Positions 37,428 through 46,305 are shown, counted from the stretch's first letter. The stretch is 64,000 nt of DNA from Conyzicola nivalis (GCF_014639655.1 NZ_BMGB01000001.1:124001-188000); one strand, 5' to 3'. Translations and numbers: made by a program. Notes: a model not told the origin generated them from the sequence alone.

Positions 37428-37848
37428 TCGAAAGTCGACTATTCCCTATCTGAAGACGCTCAGCGAGCATCGTTTCGCTGGGCTGCGCCACGAGTTTGAT
37501 GAGGGTATTGACAATCGTTGGATCTGACCGATCGCCCTTGAGCCCATGAGATGTGGCGAGGACCTTCGCAGAGACCCGCGTCGACTCTCTGGTCAAACCT
37601 AGCTATCGCGCATTTTGCGGCGCTATCCCACCTGGGGGATCAGCCGCCGTCAGGTGTCATTGACGTTCTGGAGCTGCGTCCACGAGGGTGTTCATCTCCG
37701 CCGCTCAGCACCGCACTTCAAGCGACTGTCGCCCGGCTTGCGGTCACGCTCGTGCAGAACCAGCTGGCCACCAGCTGCTCGAAATGTCTGGTGACGATCG
37801 GTGTTGTGTTGATTACAATAAACAGACTGATCGACCAAAAGGGAACTT
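37428..37848 (+). other. Island junction and gene-poor stretch before the phosphoesterase operon
   Basis: No confident gene is present. From 37407 a second frame reads through the junction for 39 codons (from MLALTNNRKSTIPYL to DEGIDNRWI) to a TGA, which looks like the last piece of an unrelated deleted gene. The remainder is non-coding and less GC-rich than the flanks, and ends with the promoter at 37791-37819. Confidence 0.5.
37791..37819 (+). promoter_or_regulatory. Promoter of the phosphoesterase operon
   Basis: GTGACG (37791-37796) and TACAAT (37814-37819) are spaced by 17 bp. The predicted start, near 37826, leaves a leader of about 23 nt containing GGGAA before ATG 37849. Confidence 0.5.
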
Positions 37849-38277
37849 ATGGAGACTACTGGGCATCGCGAAGGCGACTCGCGACAACTCTCTTTCGCAT
37901 TCTGGGACCGGAAGATCGGCCCGTTTCTCGATGCCGTTGGAGTGTTGAATGTCGCCGCACTGTCTGGCGAAGAGTTACGAGTCTGCGAAGAATTTGGGGA
38001 CATTTTGGCGCTGCCGACTGTCGGGCATCTCGACGTCTTGTACCCAGCGTTCCAGTTTGGCGCGCGAGGCGAACTGCTGCCCGGCCTTCGCGAAGTATCG
38101 GGAGCCCTTGAATCAGGAGCTGTAGATAGTTGGGATATAGCGCTATGGCTCACAACGGTTCGCAAGAGCTACGGAGGAAAGTGCGCTGTCGATCTAATCC
38201 GGGCTGGGAGGACTGATGAAGTGGTCGCTACGGCTCTCAGAGACGGTCGGAAACCAGCCGGACCGTACGATGCGTGA
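37849..38277 (+). CDS. MbcA/ParS/Xre-type antitoxin-domain protein
   Basis: The 142-residue protein has a C-terminal half matching the toxin-binding domain of MbcA/ParS-like (DUF2384) antitoxins: YPAFQF, then LPGLREVSGAL, then DSWDIALWLTT and GGKCAVDLIRAG. The N-terminal part is a short helical region. The usual RES-domain toxin is not adjacent; instead the next gene starts in a GTGA overlap and belongs to a phosphoesterase operon. It may be an orphan regulator or the sensor subunit of that operon. Confidence 0.72.
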   Translation: METTGHREGDSRQLSFAFWDRKIGPFLDAVGVLNVAALSGEELRVCEEFGDILALPTVGHLDVLYPAFQFGARGELLPGLREVSGALESGAVDSWDIALWLTTVRKSYGGKCAVDLIRAGRTDEVVATALRDGRKPAGPYDA

Positions 38278-38600
38278 ATGAGAGCCACAGTGTGCACACT
38301 TTGATGGACCAGGCGAGCGGTGCCTACCTCGTCCGCACCACCGCATCCCGCTACCTGATCAGCCTCGATCTCAACATCGTCCGCCGCCACCCCGACGCCG
38401 GCCCGCCGACAGAGGTCGCCGCGCTTCGACGCGACCACGTTCAAATCGACCTCCTCGCCGTCTACGAGTGCACGGTCGGCATGGAGATGGAACTCATCGT
38501 CGACCTCCACCTCCCGAACGTCCCATTCACCCTCAGGCGGTCGATGCCTGTGGTGTCGATTGAACGGCTGTCCGACGCCGAAGAGGCGGCGCTGTTGTGA
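38274..38600 (+). CDS. Small beta protein similar to the C-terminal domain of the adjacent phosphoesterase
   Basis: The 108-residue protein has GTG 38274 overlapping the previous stop and an internal ATG at 38304 as alternative. Its central part (YLVRTTASRYLISLDLNIVRRHP) aligns by eye with the phosphoesterase C-terminal region (WVVRTPDADFGFDLDARTVERRP), followed by similar Leu/Val strands. It thus seems to be a free-standing copy of that domain. Its end overlaps the phosphoesterase GTG (GTGA), so all are coupled. Function is unknown. Confidence 0.65.
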   Translation: MNESHSVHTLMDQASGAYLVRTTASRYLISLDLNIVRRHPDAGPPTEVAALRRDHVQIDLLAVYECTVGMEMELIVDLHLPNVPFTLRRSMPVVSIERLSDAEEAALL

Positions 38601-39739
38601 GCGCGGACCTGCCGAACCCTCTGCAGACGGATCGACGCGTCGGGCTCCTGGGCGATGTGCACGGCGATTTTTCGCACCTGATGGCCGCCGTGCATGTCTT
38701 CGCAGCAAGGAACATCAGGTGTGTGATCGTCTTGGGTGATTTCGGGTATCCGTGGCCCTTTGAGGACTGGAACCGAACTCTGAACAAACTCAGCCGGCGC
38801 CTCGCCTCACGGAACATGGACATTGTGGTGATCGATGGGAATCACGACTGGCTGCCGAAGATCAAGGAGTTCCCGGTCGGCGCAGACGGTTTGCGTCGGT
38901 TGCGCCACAACGTAATTCACGCTCCGAGGGGCTACCGCACGACGCTCCTGCCCTATAACTCGGGCTGGCCCACCAACGTCGTCCGCCCGGGCAAGGTCCT
39001 CGCCGTGCTCGGCGGCGCCAACTCCATCGATCGGCATCACCGAACCGTGAACACCGACTGGTGGCCAGACGAATCACTCACCGAAGAAGACCTCGCGGCA
39101 CTCGGTACAGACCATGCCGACGTGCTCCTCGGTCATGACGCCCCGCTTGATGTCCCCGACCTCGACCGTGCGCTCGCCTCCGAGAACAGCGACTGGCCAC
39201 CGGAGGCCGTTGCATACGCGGAGCAAGGTCGACGCATGTTCCACTGCGGATTTATGGCCGTGTGGCCCGAGGTCAGTGTGGGAGCGCACTACCACCGCCA
39301 CGTCGACCAGGTTCTCGCCTACGAAGACGACGCGGGATCATTCCGCTGCCGCGTCGTCATCCTCGACCAGAACAGGCCCAAGACGATCAGCCTCGCGATA
39401 CTCGATACGGGGACGCTACAGCTGGAGTTCTTCACCCGTGGCGACACCAAGGTTGAAAGGCTCAGGATGCGCGACCAGGGCCGATGGGTCGTACGCACCC
39501 CCGACGCGGACTTCGGCTTTGACCTCGACGCGCGCACTGTGGAGCGGCGCCCGTTGCCGGGCGCACGTCTGTCGCCGCTCCTCGACCACCCGCTCCCGTT
39601 GCTGAACATCCGCATCGTCCACGTCGGGGCCGTCGCCATCTACACGTTCGACCCTCTCGACGAGCACATTCCCTACCAAGACCAGTTCTCGTCCGGCGTT
39701 GTGCAAATGATCGAGAGGGATGACGATGCCCACCGATGA
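38597..39739 (+). CDS. Calcineurin-like metallophosphoesterase with extra C-terminal domain
   Basis: The 380-residue enzyme has metal ligands in GDVHGDF (about 18), GDFGYPW, GNHDW, GHDAP and the late HYHRH, a complete calcineurin-like phosphoesterase site. Residues about 260-375 form a beta domain not needed for catalysis and shared with the preceding small protein. Substrates in this superfamily include phosphoproteins, nucleotides and nucleic acids; none can be chosen here. It is the central gene of a coupled four-gene operon, and a decayed piece of a second copy lies at 41501. Confidence 0.82.
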   Translation: MSADLPNPLQTDRRVGLLGDVHGDFSHLMAAVHVFAARNIRCVIVLGDFGYPWPFEDWNRTLNKLSRRLASRNMDIVVIDGNHDWLPKIKEFPVGADGLRRLRHNVIHAPRGYRTTLLPYNSGWPTNVVRPGKVLAVLGGANSIDRHHRTVNTDWWPDESLTEEDLAALGTDHADVLLGHDAPLDVPDLDRALASENSDWPPEAVAYAEQGRRMFHCGFMAVWPEVSVGAHYHRHVDQVLAYEDDAGSFRCRVVILDQNRPKTISLAILDTGTLQLEFFTRGDTKVERLRMRDQGRWVVRTPDADFGFDLDARTVERRPLPGARLSPLLDHPLPLLNIRIVHVGAVAIYTFDPLDEHIPYQDQFSSGVVQMIERDDDAHR

Positions 39740-40139
39740 CGACAAGAAGTCGGCCTGGATCCGATTCGAGGGCGAGGCAAGGCGACTGCTGATCCGTCGG
39801 CCGCGGTTTGACAGGGATGGACTGTATTTGTTCGGCCGGCGGTACGCAGCGCAGACGGTGACGCTCACGGCCGCGGAGCTGCAGGCACTGTTAAACGGCC
39901 GCGTCGTGGCAGTCGACGTTGTCGGCGAGTACCTCCTATACCTGAACGTCGAGGACGGGGCCGTCGATGCTGCGAGGTCGGCGGTCGCGGTGGAGAGGCC
40001 GCAGCTTCGCTATTCGGAGCGGGTTCGGGTGCGTGCTGCACAGGTCAGGGTAAATGCAGGCCGTCGAGCTCACATCCCGACTCCAGAATGGATTATCGAG
40101 CTGGCGAAGAAGAGCTCGGATGAAACGCGCGAACAGTAA
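39720..40139 (+). CDS. Conserved partner protein of the phosphoesterase operon
   Basis: The 139-residue protein (ATG 39720, or ATG 39726) overlaps the phosphoesterase end by 20 bp. The pattern is KSAWIRFEGEARRLLIRRPRFDRDGL, then LYLFGRRYA, a central beta region (VAVDVVGEYLLYL) and a C-terminal TPEWIIELAKK helix. A close paralogue without start codon sits at 41617. The family is unknown; its double association with phosphoesterase sequence suggests joint function. Confidence 0.68.
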   Translation: MTMPTDDDKKSAWIRFEGEARRLLIRRPRFDRDGLYLFGRRYAAQTVTLTAAELQALLNGRVVAVDVVGEYLLYLNVEDGAVDAARSAVAVERPQLRYSERVRVRAAQVRVNAGRRAHIPTPEWIIELAKKSSDETREQ

Positions 40140-40320
40140 GTGGAGATTTCGTGCGGTCAAGCGTTTGGTCAACGCTGCAAAGACGTCGAGCGCGAAGGCC
40201 ATGAACGCAGGGCGTGTCAGACTTCGGTTAAGCACTCGGCCCGACACACAGACCGGTGACATGCAATCAGAGTTATCGACTGGCAGCACACTCACCAGCT
40301 CGAATTATTAGGGGCGCAAC

Positions 40321-40779
40321 ATGACCTTCTTACTGATCGGATCCGAGGATGGCGGCGACGCGGACTCGCCCGTGCACGCCCATGTCGTTATCGATGAGCG
40401 ACACGGTCGGGCTGGTCATTTCCAAGAGCGCTTTTGGAAGTCGGAACGTCGAGGGGCGATGATCTTTGTTGCTAGCGCGGTCGCCTTGGGCGCCGGCTCC
40501 CTGGAAATAGCCACGATCAGCTACGTGAGATCACCCGGGATCGTCCCTTACACGCCGTCGGCACCGGCTGGGTTCGATGCGGGCACGACATCCGCGGCCA
40601 TCAGCGCCGTGCAGCCTCTTGACGACCTCAACTTCTGGGCGGGGCTCGGTCCCGAGCTCCTGACCGCTGACCCAGCGTGGCCCGTGATCACCCGACTGTA
40701 CGTCGACACTGCGACCATGGGACGGATGGATATTGACGTTGTAGACAATACGCCGCGAGTCCGCGAAGATCGCGGGTAG
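40321..40779 (+). CDS. Hypothetical protein
   Basis: The 152-residue protein has ATG 40321 after AGGGGC. A weak hydrophobic stretch occurs around residues 43-60 (AMIFVASAVALGAGSLEIA), and the rest is acidic and soluble. No known motif is present. It stands alone between the phosphoesterase operon and the second DUF7882 gene, and its codon use is less biased than that of core genes. Confidence 0.5.
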   Translation: MTFLLIGSEDGGDADSPVHAHVVIDERHGRAGHFQERFWKSERRGAMIFVASAVALGAGSLEIATISYVRSPGIVPYTPSAPAGFDAGTTSAAISAVQPLDDLNFWAGLGPELLTADPAWPVITRLYVDTATMGRMDIDVVDNTPRVREDRG

Positions 40780-41041
40780 TTCCCCGGCCGGCAGGCCGCC
40801 CACGAATGGCCACAAATTCACCTGGCCAGAGGTTAGGCAGCGATGTGCGCGCGTACTTGGCGACAACAACTGGCAGCTGACGGCTACCTCGTCCAATTTC
40901 ATGGTGGGTAAACGTCCCGTCATATCTAGCCCGCTTGTCGCGGGATTGGAACATGACCCCCGATGGGGGGCGTAGGCTGAAACAGTTCCGTAGCCCAGAC
41001 CCCGCCGCGAGTGCACACCGAACTCCGGCGGAAGGCACACG

Positions 41042-41443
41042 ATGGGCACGTTCTACTACGGCGACGCGCGTTATCCGATCAAGCTCGAAGACCGGACACT
41101 CGCACATCTGAAGATCGTCATCCTTACCAAGCTCAGACGAAACGAGTGCTTCGCATTCTCGTGGGCGAAGAAATCCAACGACGGCAGCGGGCACGGGACC
41201 GTCTGGATACATCCAGCTCTCGCATTCCACTTCGAATTCCTTGGAAGCAAAGAGGTCCCGATCAACCTGGCCTGGCTCGAATCCATGAGCGAATGCGCCA
41301 ACCGCGCCCTGGGCCTCACGATCGGGGACGAACCGCGGTCGCCGGCAGCGGGGGATGGCGTGGACGCGGTTCCCCGGAAGTCCGACCCGGTTTCATATCC
41401 CGAGCCCGTCCCGGTGCTCGTGCTCGCGGATGCGCTGACCTAA
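41042..41443 (+). CDS. DUF7882-type small protein (copy 2)
   Basis: The 133-residue paralogue of the protein at 33118 is about 65-70% identical by eye over the first 100 residues (MGTFYYGDARYPIKLEDRTL, LTKLRRNECFAFSW, GTVWIHPALAFHFEF). Leader sequence GGCGGAAGGCACACG before the ATG also matches copy 1, so a promoter-to-gene segment was duplicated. The C-terminal 30 residues differ. Function is unknown. Confidence 0.75.
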   Translation: MGTFYYGDARYPIKLEDRTLAHLKIVILTKLRRNECFAFSWAKKSNDGSGHGTVWIHPALAFHFEFLGSKEVPINLAWLESMSECANRALGLTIGDEPRSPAAGDGVDAVPRKSDPVSYPEPVPVLVLADALT

Positions 41444-41500
41444 CTGCGATGGTCGACCTCGACCTGAGAGGCGGGGAATTCGAGATGCGTCAGATCTGAC

Positions 41501-41616
41501 ATGAAGCCGCCCCGCGATGAAGGTCGCTGCGCCGTGCGACGCGAGGACGCGATCCTCGCCTTCGATCTTGACGCTCGGACAGTGGAGCGGCGGCCGGTGG
41601 CTCGGGCGCGGAAGTC
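41501..41616 (+). pseudogene. Remnant of a phosphoesterase C-terminal domain
   Basis: The frame reads GRCAVRREDAILAFDLDARTVERRPVARA, clearly homologous to GRWVVRTPDADFGFDLDARTVERRP in the intact enzyme at 38597. The catalytic domain and the last strands are missing, and the frame runs out of alignment where the next remnant begins. It is a deletion product, not a gene. Confidence 0.75.
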
Positions 41617-42075
41617 TCTAAGCAATCGGCCTGGATCCGATTCGAAGGCGAGGCGAAGAGGCTACTGATTCGGCGGCCTCGGTTCGATAGGGACGGGCTG
41701 TATTTGTTCGGGCGCCGGTATGCGGAGCAAAAATTGACGCTGACGGCCGCGGAACTCGCTGCGCTGTTCGAGGGTCGGACGCTTGCGGTGGATGTGAACA
41801 GTGAGTACATCCTCTATGTGAGCGCCGACGTCCGCGCACTCGACTCCGTTGTAGTGCTCGGTGCGATGACCGGATCGAACGCGGGGCGACCGCCCAGCGC
41901 CCAGGCCGGGTCGGCGTCAATTCCACTACGGGAAGAACCAAGGGCGCAGGCCACGTATGAGCAGCAGGTGCTCGCGGCGCGCATCAGGGTGAAGATTGAC
42001 AAGCAACGGCGCCGGCCCCGGGTGATGACGCCGGAGTGGATCGTGCAATTGTCGAAGAGCGACATCGGGCGCTGA
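41617..42075 (+). pseudogene. 5'-truncated paralogue of the phosphoesterase partner gene
   Basis: From SKQSAWIRFEGEAKRLLIRR through TPEWIVQLSK to the TGA at 42075, the frame parallels the protein at 39720 over nearly its whole length. No start codon exists between the in-frame stop at 41569 and this homology; the first Met is at 41704, after about 29 conserved residues. A deletion fused it out of frame to the phosphoesterase remnant. An insertion of about 25 residues lies before the C-terminal helix. Confidence 0.75.
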
Positions 42076-42239
42076 ATCCGGTGAACACACGAATGTGGAC
42101 GATGCCGCGCATAAGGGAACTTCGGACTGTCTCGGGACGGCTGGTCTTCGGCGAGCGAACGACGGGATAGCCGAGTCCGATCTATACGCCATCATCGACA
42201 CGTAGCTAAATTCGGTACACCTCGGCGAAAGAACTGACA

Positions 42240-42827
42240 ATGGCAGTGCAAGTCATCGTGATCAACGGCGGGTCCAGTTCCGGAAAATCGGGAATCGTGC
42301 GCTGTCTAAAGTCGATTCTGCCGCAACCTTGGCTGAGCTTCGGGGTCGATACGCTCGTCGAAGCTTTGCCTCCCACGCTCTCTGACGCCGAAAGCGGAGT
42401 AGCTTACGGAGCAGCAGGCGAGGTTCTCCTCGGGGGACAATTCCTAGAGATAGAACGAGCGTGGACAGCGGGCTTGGCCACGATGGCCCGGAATGGCGCG
42501 CGAATCATTATCGACGACGTGTTTCTCAGCGGCTCCGCCTCCCAGGACAGGACCCGACGATTGCTGGACGGACTTGATGTTCTCTGGGTAGGCGTCCACT
42601 GCGACGCGCGGATCGCTGCCGGCCGGGAGCTGGCAAGAGGCGACCGTATTGCCGGCATGGCGGCGCTGCAGGCTGAAATCGTCCACCGCGGCGTCGAATA
42701 CGACATCGAAGTCGATACCGGACGCACGGAGTCCATTGACTGTGCGGAGGCTATCGCCGCAGCGGTGGCTTTGAGGGACACCGCTGTCGCAACCGTGCGT
42801 CGAGATCCGGTCGCCCCGCCGTACTGA
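42240..42827 (+). CDS. Chloramphenicol phosphotransferase-like kinase
   Basis: The 195-residue P-loop protein of the CPT family has Walker A GGSSSGKS at residue 10, then [15 protein letters not shown] and a DDVFLSG segment. In Streptomyces, CPT phosphorylates the primary hydroxyl of chloramphenicol; many relatives have unknown substrates. The GVD motif with the conserved Asp is present. It stands alone in the island, with no ribosome site, so a short leader is likely. Resistance should not be assumed. Confidence 0.78.
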   Translation: MAVQVIVINGGSSSGKSGIVRCLKSILPQPWLSFGVDTLVEALPPTLSDAESGVAYGAAGEVLLGGQFLEIERAWTAGLATMARNGARIIIDDVFLSGSASQDRTRRLLDGLDVLWVGVHCDARIAAGRELARGDRIAGMAALQAEIVHRGVEYDIEVDTGRTESIDCAEAIAAAVALRDTAVATVRRDPVAPPY

Positions 42828-42900
42828 GCGCGCCACCATTGATTCGTGACAACGCCGCCACGCTTTCCACTGAGGGAAGAACGTCGGCAATCTGCAGCCC

Positions 42901-43428
42901 TTGAAGTTCTTCGCAGAGGCTAACCCCGTCCACGCCATGGTCTGGACGTGCCGGAACAGCATGGTTGCGCATCCCGAGTCAGACCTTCGGCTGCCAACCA
43001 ACCCTGCGCTGTTCGGCGAGTCGATCAACACCTGCGCAATTTTCTCCTCCGATCCCGCTCGCCACCCGGCTAGTCACACGGGAAAATTCACGTACGACGC
43101 GCTGGATCCCGGAAGCCCGCAGATCATCGAAATCGCTGGAGAAGTCACATCAGCCATCCCGACGGCAGCCGGAATCGAGGGCGCGGAGCCCGACTTTGTT
43201 ATCTACGGAGACCCGGCGGCCGTCCAGTTTAGTAACAAAAATTTGTGGGGCACGAAGAGCACGAGGGCGATAAACGGGTTCGTTATTCCGGTAACGCCGG
43301 GCGACGACCCGATCGTCAAACTGTTGGGACCAGGTGTGGGAATCATCTCCGCACAAAGTGTTCACCCGAATAAGATCGGGACAAGTGCGTATGCGGCCAC
43401 GATGGAATTCGCCCTGGGCTGGTTTTAG
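42901..43428 (+). CDS. Hypothetical protein, start uncertain
   Basis: The open frame of up to 175 residues has possible starts TTG 42901, ATG 42937 and ATG 42961; only the last has a purine-rich stretch (GGAACAGC) before it. It is rich in Pro, Ile and Ala, with a hydrophobic end (TSAYAATMEFALGWF) but no clear membrane helix. No family is recognised. It has lower GC and rarer codons than core genes, as expected for imported DNA. Confidence 0.45.
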   Translation: MKFFAEANPVHAMVWTCRNSMVAHPESDLRLPTNPALFGESINTCAIFSSDPARHPASHTGKFTYDALDPGSPQIIEIAGEVTSAIPTAAGIEGAEPDFVIYGDPAAVQFSNKNLWGTKSTRAINGFVIPVTPGDDPIVKLLGPGVGIISAQSVHPNKIGTSAYAATMEFALGWF

Positions 43429-43461
43429 CGGCCCGCTTGACGCATTGGAAAGCGAGTCCGG

Positions 43462-44151
43462 TTGAGTAAGAAGCTCTGGTCCAGCGGACGCATCGCTGTT
43501 TTGACGGTCGCGGCGTTGGTCGCGCTGACCGGATGCGTCGACGACCGTCCGACCGTCGGCCCCGAGTCGGCGGCGGACGTGCGGCCAGCGGCTCGTGCGA
43601 GCGTCGTCGGAGCCACGACACTGCCGACGACTGCTGGGCTTTCTCGGGTGAAGTCTCGCGTTCACGATGCTTGTGGAATTGGCGGGGTGGGTTTTCAGCC
43701 TGCGGACGTCCCGCGCAATTATCGCTGCGGAGTCGGCTCGGTCGCCCTGTATTCGATTGAAGGCGCAACAGCGGTAGAGGCGGCGACTTTACTAGACGCC
43801 GCACTGACTTCGAACGAGTGCACGTCCGCGGAGCAAATCTCGTCGAATCCAGCGCTTTTCAATGCCGGAAACGGCGCCACTTCCGCGGAGCAGGTAATTG
43901 AATCGTTCTACGAATGCACACCTGGTGGAGTAATCGTCCATTTCGGCGTAGCCGATGATCCCGGTATCGAGGCGATGCTCCCATATTTTCCCTATGTTCC
44001 CTCTGGCACCGATGTCGAGATGGAGCCAGCAATATCCGTTGAACTATTGAGAGCGGCGATGGTAAGCGGCAACAGATTCGTGGCAGTGCTCGAAGTGAGC
44101 GAAGACTATTTCGAAACGGACGTATGCGACGGGGTCCATGTGTGTCAGTGA
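43462..44151 (+). CDS. Putative lipoprotein, unknown function
   Basis: The 229-residue protein has a signal peptide and lipobox ALTGC (Cys about 25). The TTG start at 43462 is preceded by GGAAAGCGAG. The mature part contains six or seven further Cys, including paired ones (DACGIGG, YRCGVG, NECTSAEQ, YECTPGG, DVCDGVHVC), suggesting disulfide bonds outside the cell. No family is recognised. Codon use is atypical and the AT content relatively high. Confidence 0.62.
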   Translation: MSKKLWSSGRIAVLTVAALVALTGCVDDRPTVGPESAADVRPAARASVVGATTLPTTAGLSRVKSRVHDACGIGGVGFQPADVPRNYRCGVGSVALYSIEGATAVEAATLLDAALTSNECTSAEQISSNPALFNAGNGATSAEQVIESFYECTPGGVIVHFGVADDPGIEAMLPYFPYVPSGTDVEMEPAISVELLRAAMVSGNRFVAVLEVSEDYFETDVCDGVHVCQ

Positions 44152-45020
44152 CCGGATGGCGCCCGAATCCCGCCCATTCGGTCTGGCGGCAGGATCGTCT
44201 CAGCTCGGCACCACCGGACGCCGTAACGGCGGCGTGCTTGCCTCGAATGCGGTAATTGGATTGTTGCCGTTGCCGTTGCCGTTGCCGGCCCAGACCTGAC
44301 GCCCAATCGGTCGATCTCCTACCGTTCTAGCATGAACGGCGAACCCGAAGCCGCACTCCCGAACTGTTCCCAATGTCTGACGCCGCTGTGACCAGCCGGC
44401 TCCGATGAGCGGTCGTATTTCTGGTGTCCAAAGACCAAAGCGTCCAAATTGGTATGAGCTGAAAGTTTCGGGTGATCGGTCGGACCGGCGATCTCGAAGT
44501 GCCCGTCCAGCTCCGTCTCCGAGCTCGTCCCCTAATCTTGCGACCTGACCTAAGTCAGCGGTAAAACGACCGCGTTGAGGCCTTCTTCGTGGAACCGCCC
44601 AAGCCATCCCAGCGGAGAGTCAGACTGCCAATTTCGCGTGCTGTTGTCGATCGTAGAATTCCGCCAGTCGTCGGCGCGGTGTAACAGCGGGACTGCGGCG
44701 TCGGTGAGATCCATGCCCGTCGGGGACAGACCTGAGGCTCGCGGCGCTGCGGATACATTGGCCGTGGACGCGGCCCCGTTTGGCCGGCCTGAACTTGTCT
44801 TGCAGCCGGGCGCCCGCAGGTCGCAAGCAAGCAGCGCGCATCGCCGACCACTGAAGCGCGAAGTACACGACGCCGGCGATGCGGCCGCCTAGTACCTCTC
44901 GGCCGCAATCACTGCAACGCCCGAACTCGTCTGAAATTTCTCCATGCCGATCACAGCTGCGGCGGAAGTGCACCTATCCAGGAGCCGCGAGAAAAGCCGC
45001 CGCACGGAGTCGGCGACGGG
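44152..45020. other. Gene-poor, probably decayed region
   Basis: No confident gene is present. On the minus strand a GTG at 44973 opens a frame with a zinc-ribbon-like start (SCDRHG, then GRCSDCGRE) that soon loses coding character. A 55-codon frame starting at 44715 (MDLTDAAVPLLHRADDWRN) also looks gene-like but isolated. Both could be fragments of one inactivated gene. A perfect CTGAC-CTAA-GTCAG palindrome is at about 44545-44560. Confidence 0.45.
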
Positions 45021-45200
45021 TCAGGCTCGTCGGCGTCGCCGCGACCGCTTGGCCGGCAACGCCGAGCTGACGATCAGCAACGCGCCGACGCCGATGTACG
45101 GCCATGGGTTATGCCCGAAGGCCGTTCCGAAGCTGGTCGCCAGGAGCGTGAGAACTTGAAAGAAGCCGTCGATGAAAAGTGTCGGGTAGTCGATGTCCAT
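45021..45200 (-). CDS. Small membrane protein (59 residues)
   Basis: The frame starts at ATG 45200: MDIDYPTLFIDGFFQVLTLL, then a Gly-rich turn, a second hydrophobic segment (IGVGALLIVSSALPA) and a basic end (KRSRRRRRA). Two hairpin-forming helices with a positive-inside tail look like a genuine short membrane protein. The ribosome site is weak. It lies in otherwise gene-poor DNA. Confidence 0.45.
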   Translation of the reverse strand: MDIDYPTLFIDGFFQVLTLLATSFGTAFGHNPWPYIGVGALLIVSSALPAKRSRRRRRA

Positions 45201-46028
45201 GCCCGGATGCTAGGGCAAGGGTCCGACATCTGGCTCCTCGGCAGCGGCAGCGGCAGCCAGCCCTGCTGTCCGAGCCTGTTCTTCGTCGCGCTCGATAGCG
45301 AGACCGTAGCGGGACGAGTGCCGCGGCTAAGCAAGTTATCCACAGGGTAATTCACAGGCGCGCGACCCGGCAATTCGGACACCACCAGTATGGGTGCTTC
45401 TCAGTCCCAGCGACAAGCAAGGACGTAAGGCATTCGGAACAGTTCGGGCTGTCGACTTCGACCATCGCGGCAGACTACGCCCGTGTGGGTGGCGGGCGAT
45501 AGACCCCGATTTTCAGGAAGGAGGTCCGAGGGCATCGTGCTGGCGGGTGGCTGCGGCCGGGTCGCCCCGGCAACGATGTCGCTGTCGAAGGTGCAGACCT
45601 CAATCGAGACGGGTTCGATTCGGGCGGCGCAGGTAATGCGGTCGCGCAGCACGCTGAGCCCGGATCGGAATGCTGTGCGATTCGCGCACGCCTAGCTTGA
45701 CGACGACCTGGTTGGAGCGTCACGGGGGCTGTGATAACTCACGGCCATCGCGTCGAGTAGTCAGCTGGTGCGTCTTCGTCGCCCCGTCCTCAAACGAGCC
45801 GCAGACGCGGCTGGTGCGGGTTGCCTTAGGGAAGGCAGTAGATCGGTTCCGCGCCGGATGAGGGGATTGCCCCCGTCGCGGAAGCAGCGTTTGCGCCTGA
45901 AGCGCCCATGTTCTTGCGGCGTTCTGCTGACCCTTACGCCCCTATAACGGCCGACTGCGTTGGATGATCCTGTCAGCCCGTCCGGGTCGGCCCCGCCAGG
46001 GCGATGGAACGCTAGAAGGAGAACTGTC
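45201..46028. other. Intergenic region with no supported gene
   Basis: Open frames on both strands lack ribosome sites and have shadow-type composition (Arg/Ser/Pro-rich). Only the last 30 bases, with AGAAGGAGAAC, are clearly functional as the leader of the gene at 46029. Confidence 0.4.
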
Positions 46029-46298
46029 ATGCATCGAATCAATTGGGCTGCCGCGGGTACCGCGGCTGTTGTCGCCGTGGTGGTCGGCATTGGGGGAGTG
46101 GCGGTCGCAGCATCGGCGAACGCCGCGACCGAGCCGCCGCAGACCTCGCAGGAGCCGCCCACCGTGGTGACCCCGGCCGGGCCTGCCCCGCTCGACCTGT
46201 CCACGATCGTCCCCAGCGTGCCGGTCGAGATCGGGCCGGTTCCCGGGGGCGTCGTCATCGAAGGGCCTGGCGCCACTACCACGGCTTCGGGACAGTAG
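46029..46298 (+). CDS. Small secreted Pro/Val-rich peptide
   Basis: The 89-residue protein has a strong signal peptide (hydrophobic residues 7-27, cleavage near ANA) and a mature part of about 58 residues rich in Pro, Thr and Val. ATG 46029 follows the near-perfect ribosome site AGAAGGAGAAC, so high expression is likely. It has no Cys and no motif. It converges on a two-component system gene, with a shared terminator between them. Confidence 0.7.
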   Translation: MHRINWAAAGTAAVVAVVVGIGGVAVAASANAATEPPQTSQEPPTVVTPAGPAPLDLSTIVPSVPVEIGPVPGGVVIEGPGATTTASGQ

Positions 46299-46305
46299 CG
46301 GTCAG

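Noticed and set aside
40120-40311. 63-residue basic open frame after the phosphoesterase cassette
   Set aside because: It overlaps the preceding gene, has a weak ribosome site and simple Lys/Arg/Ser-rich composition. It could be real but is not supported.
42240-42827. CPT-like kinase as a chloramphenicol resistance gene
   Set aside because: Family membership is clear, but most relatives have unknown substrates and nothing else here indicates resistance.
44200-44607. 135-codon minus-strand frame
   Set aside because: Arg/Gly-rich with no start signal and no motif. It competes with another equally weak frame.
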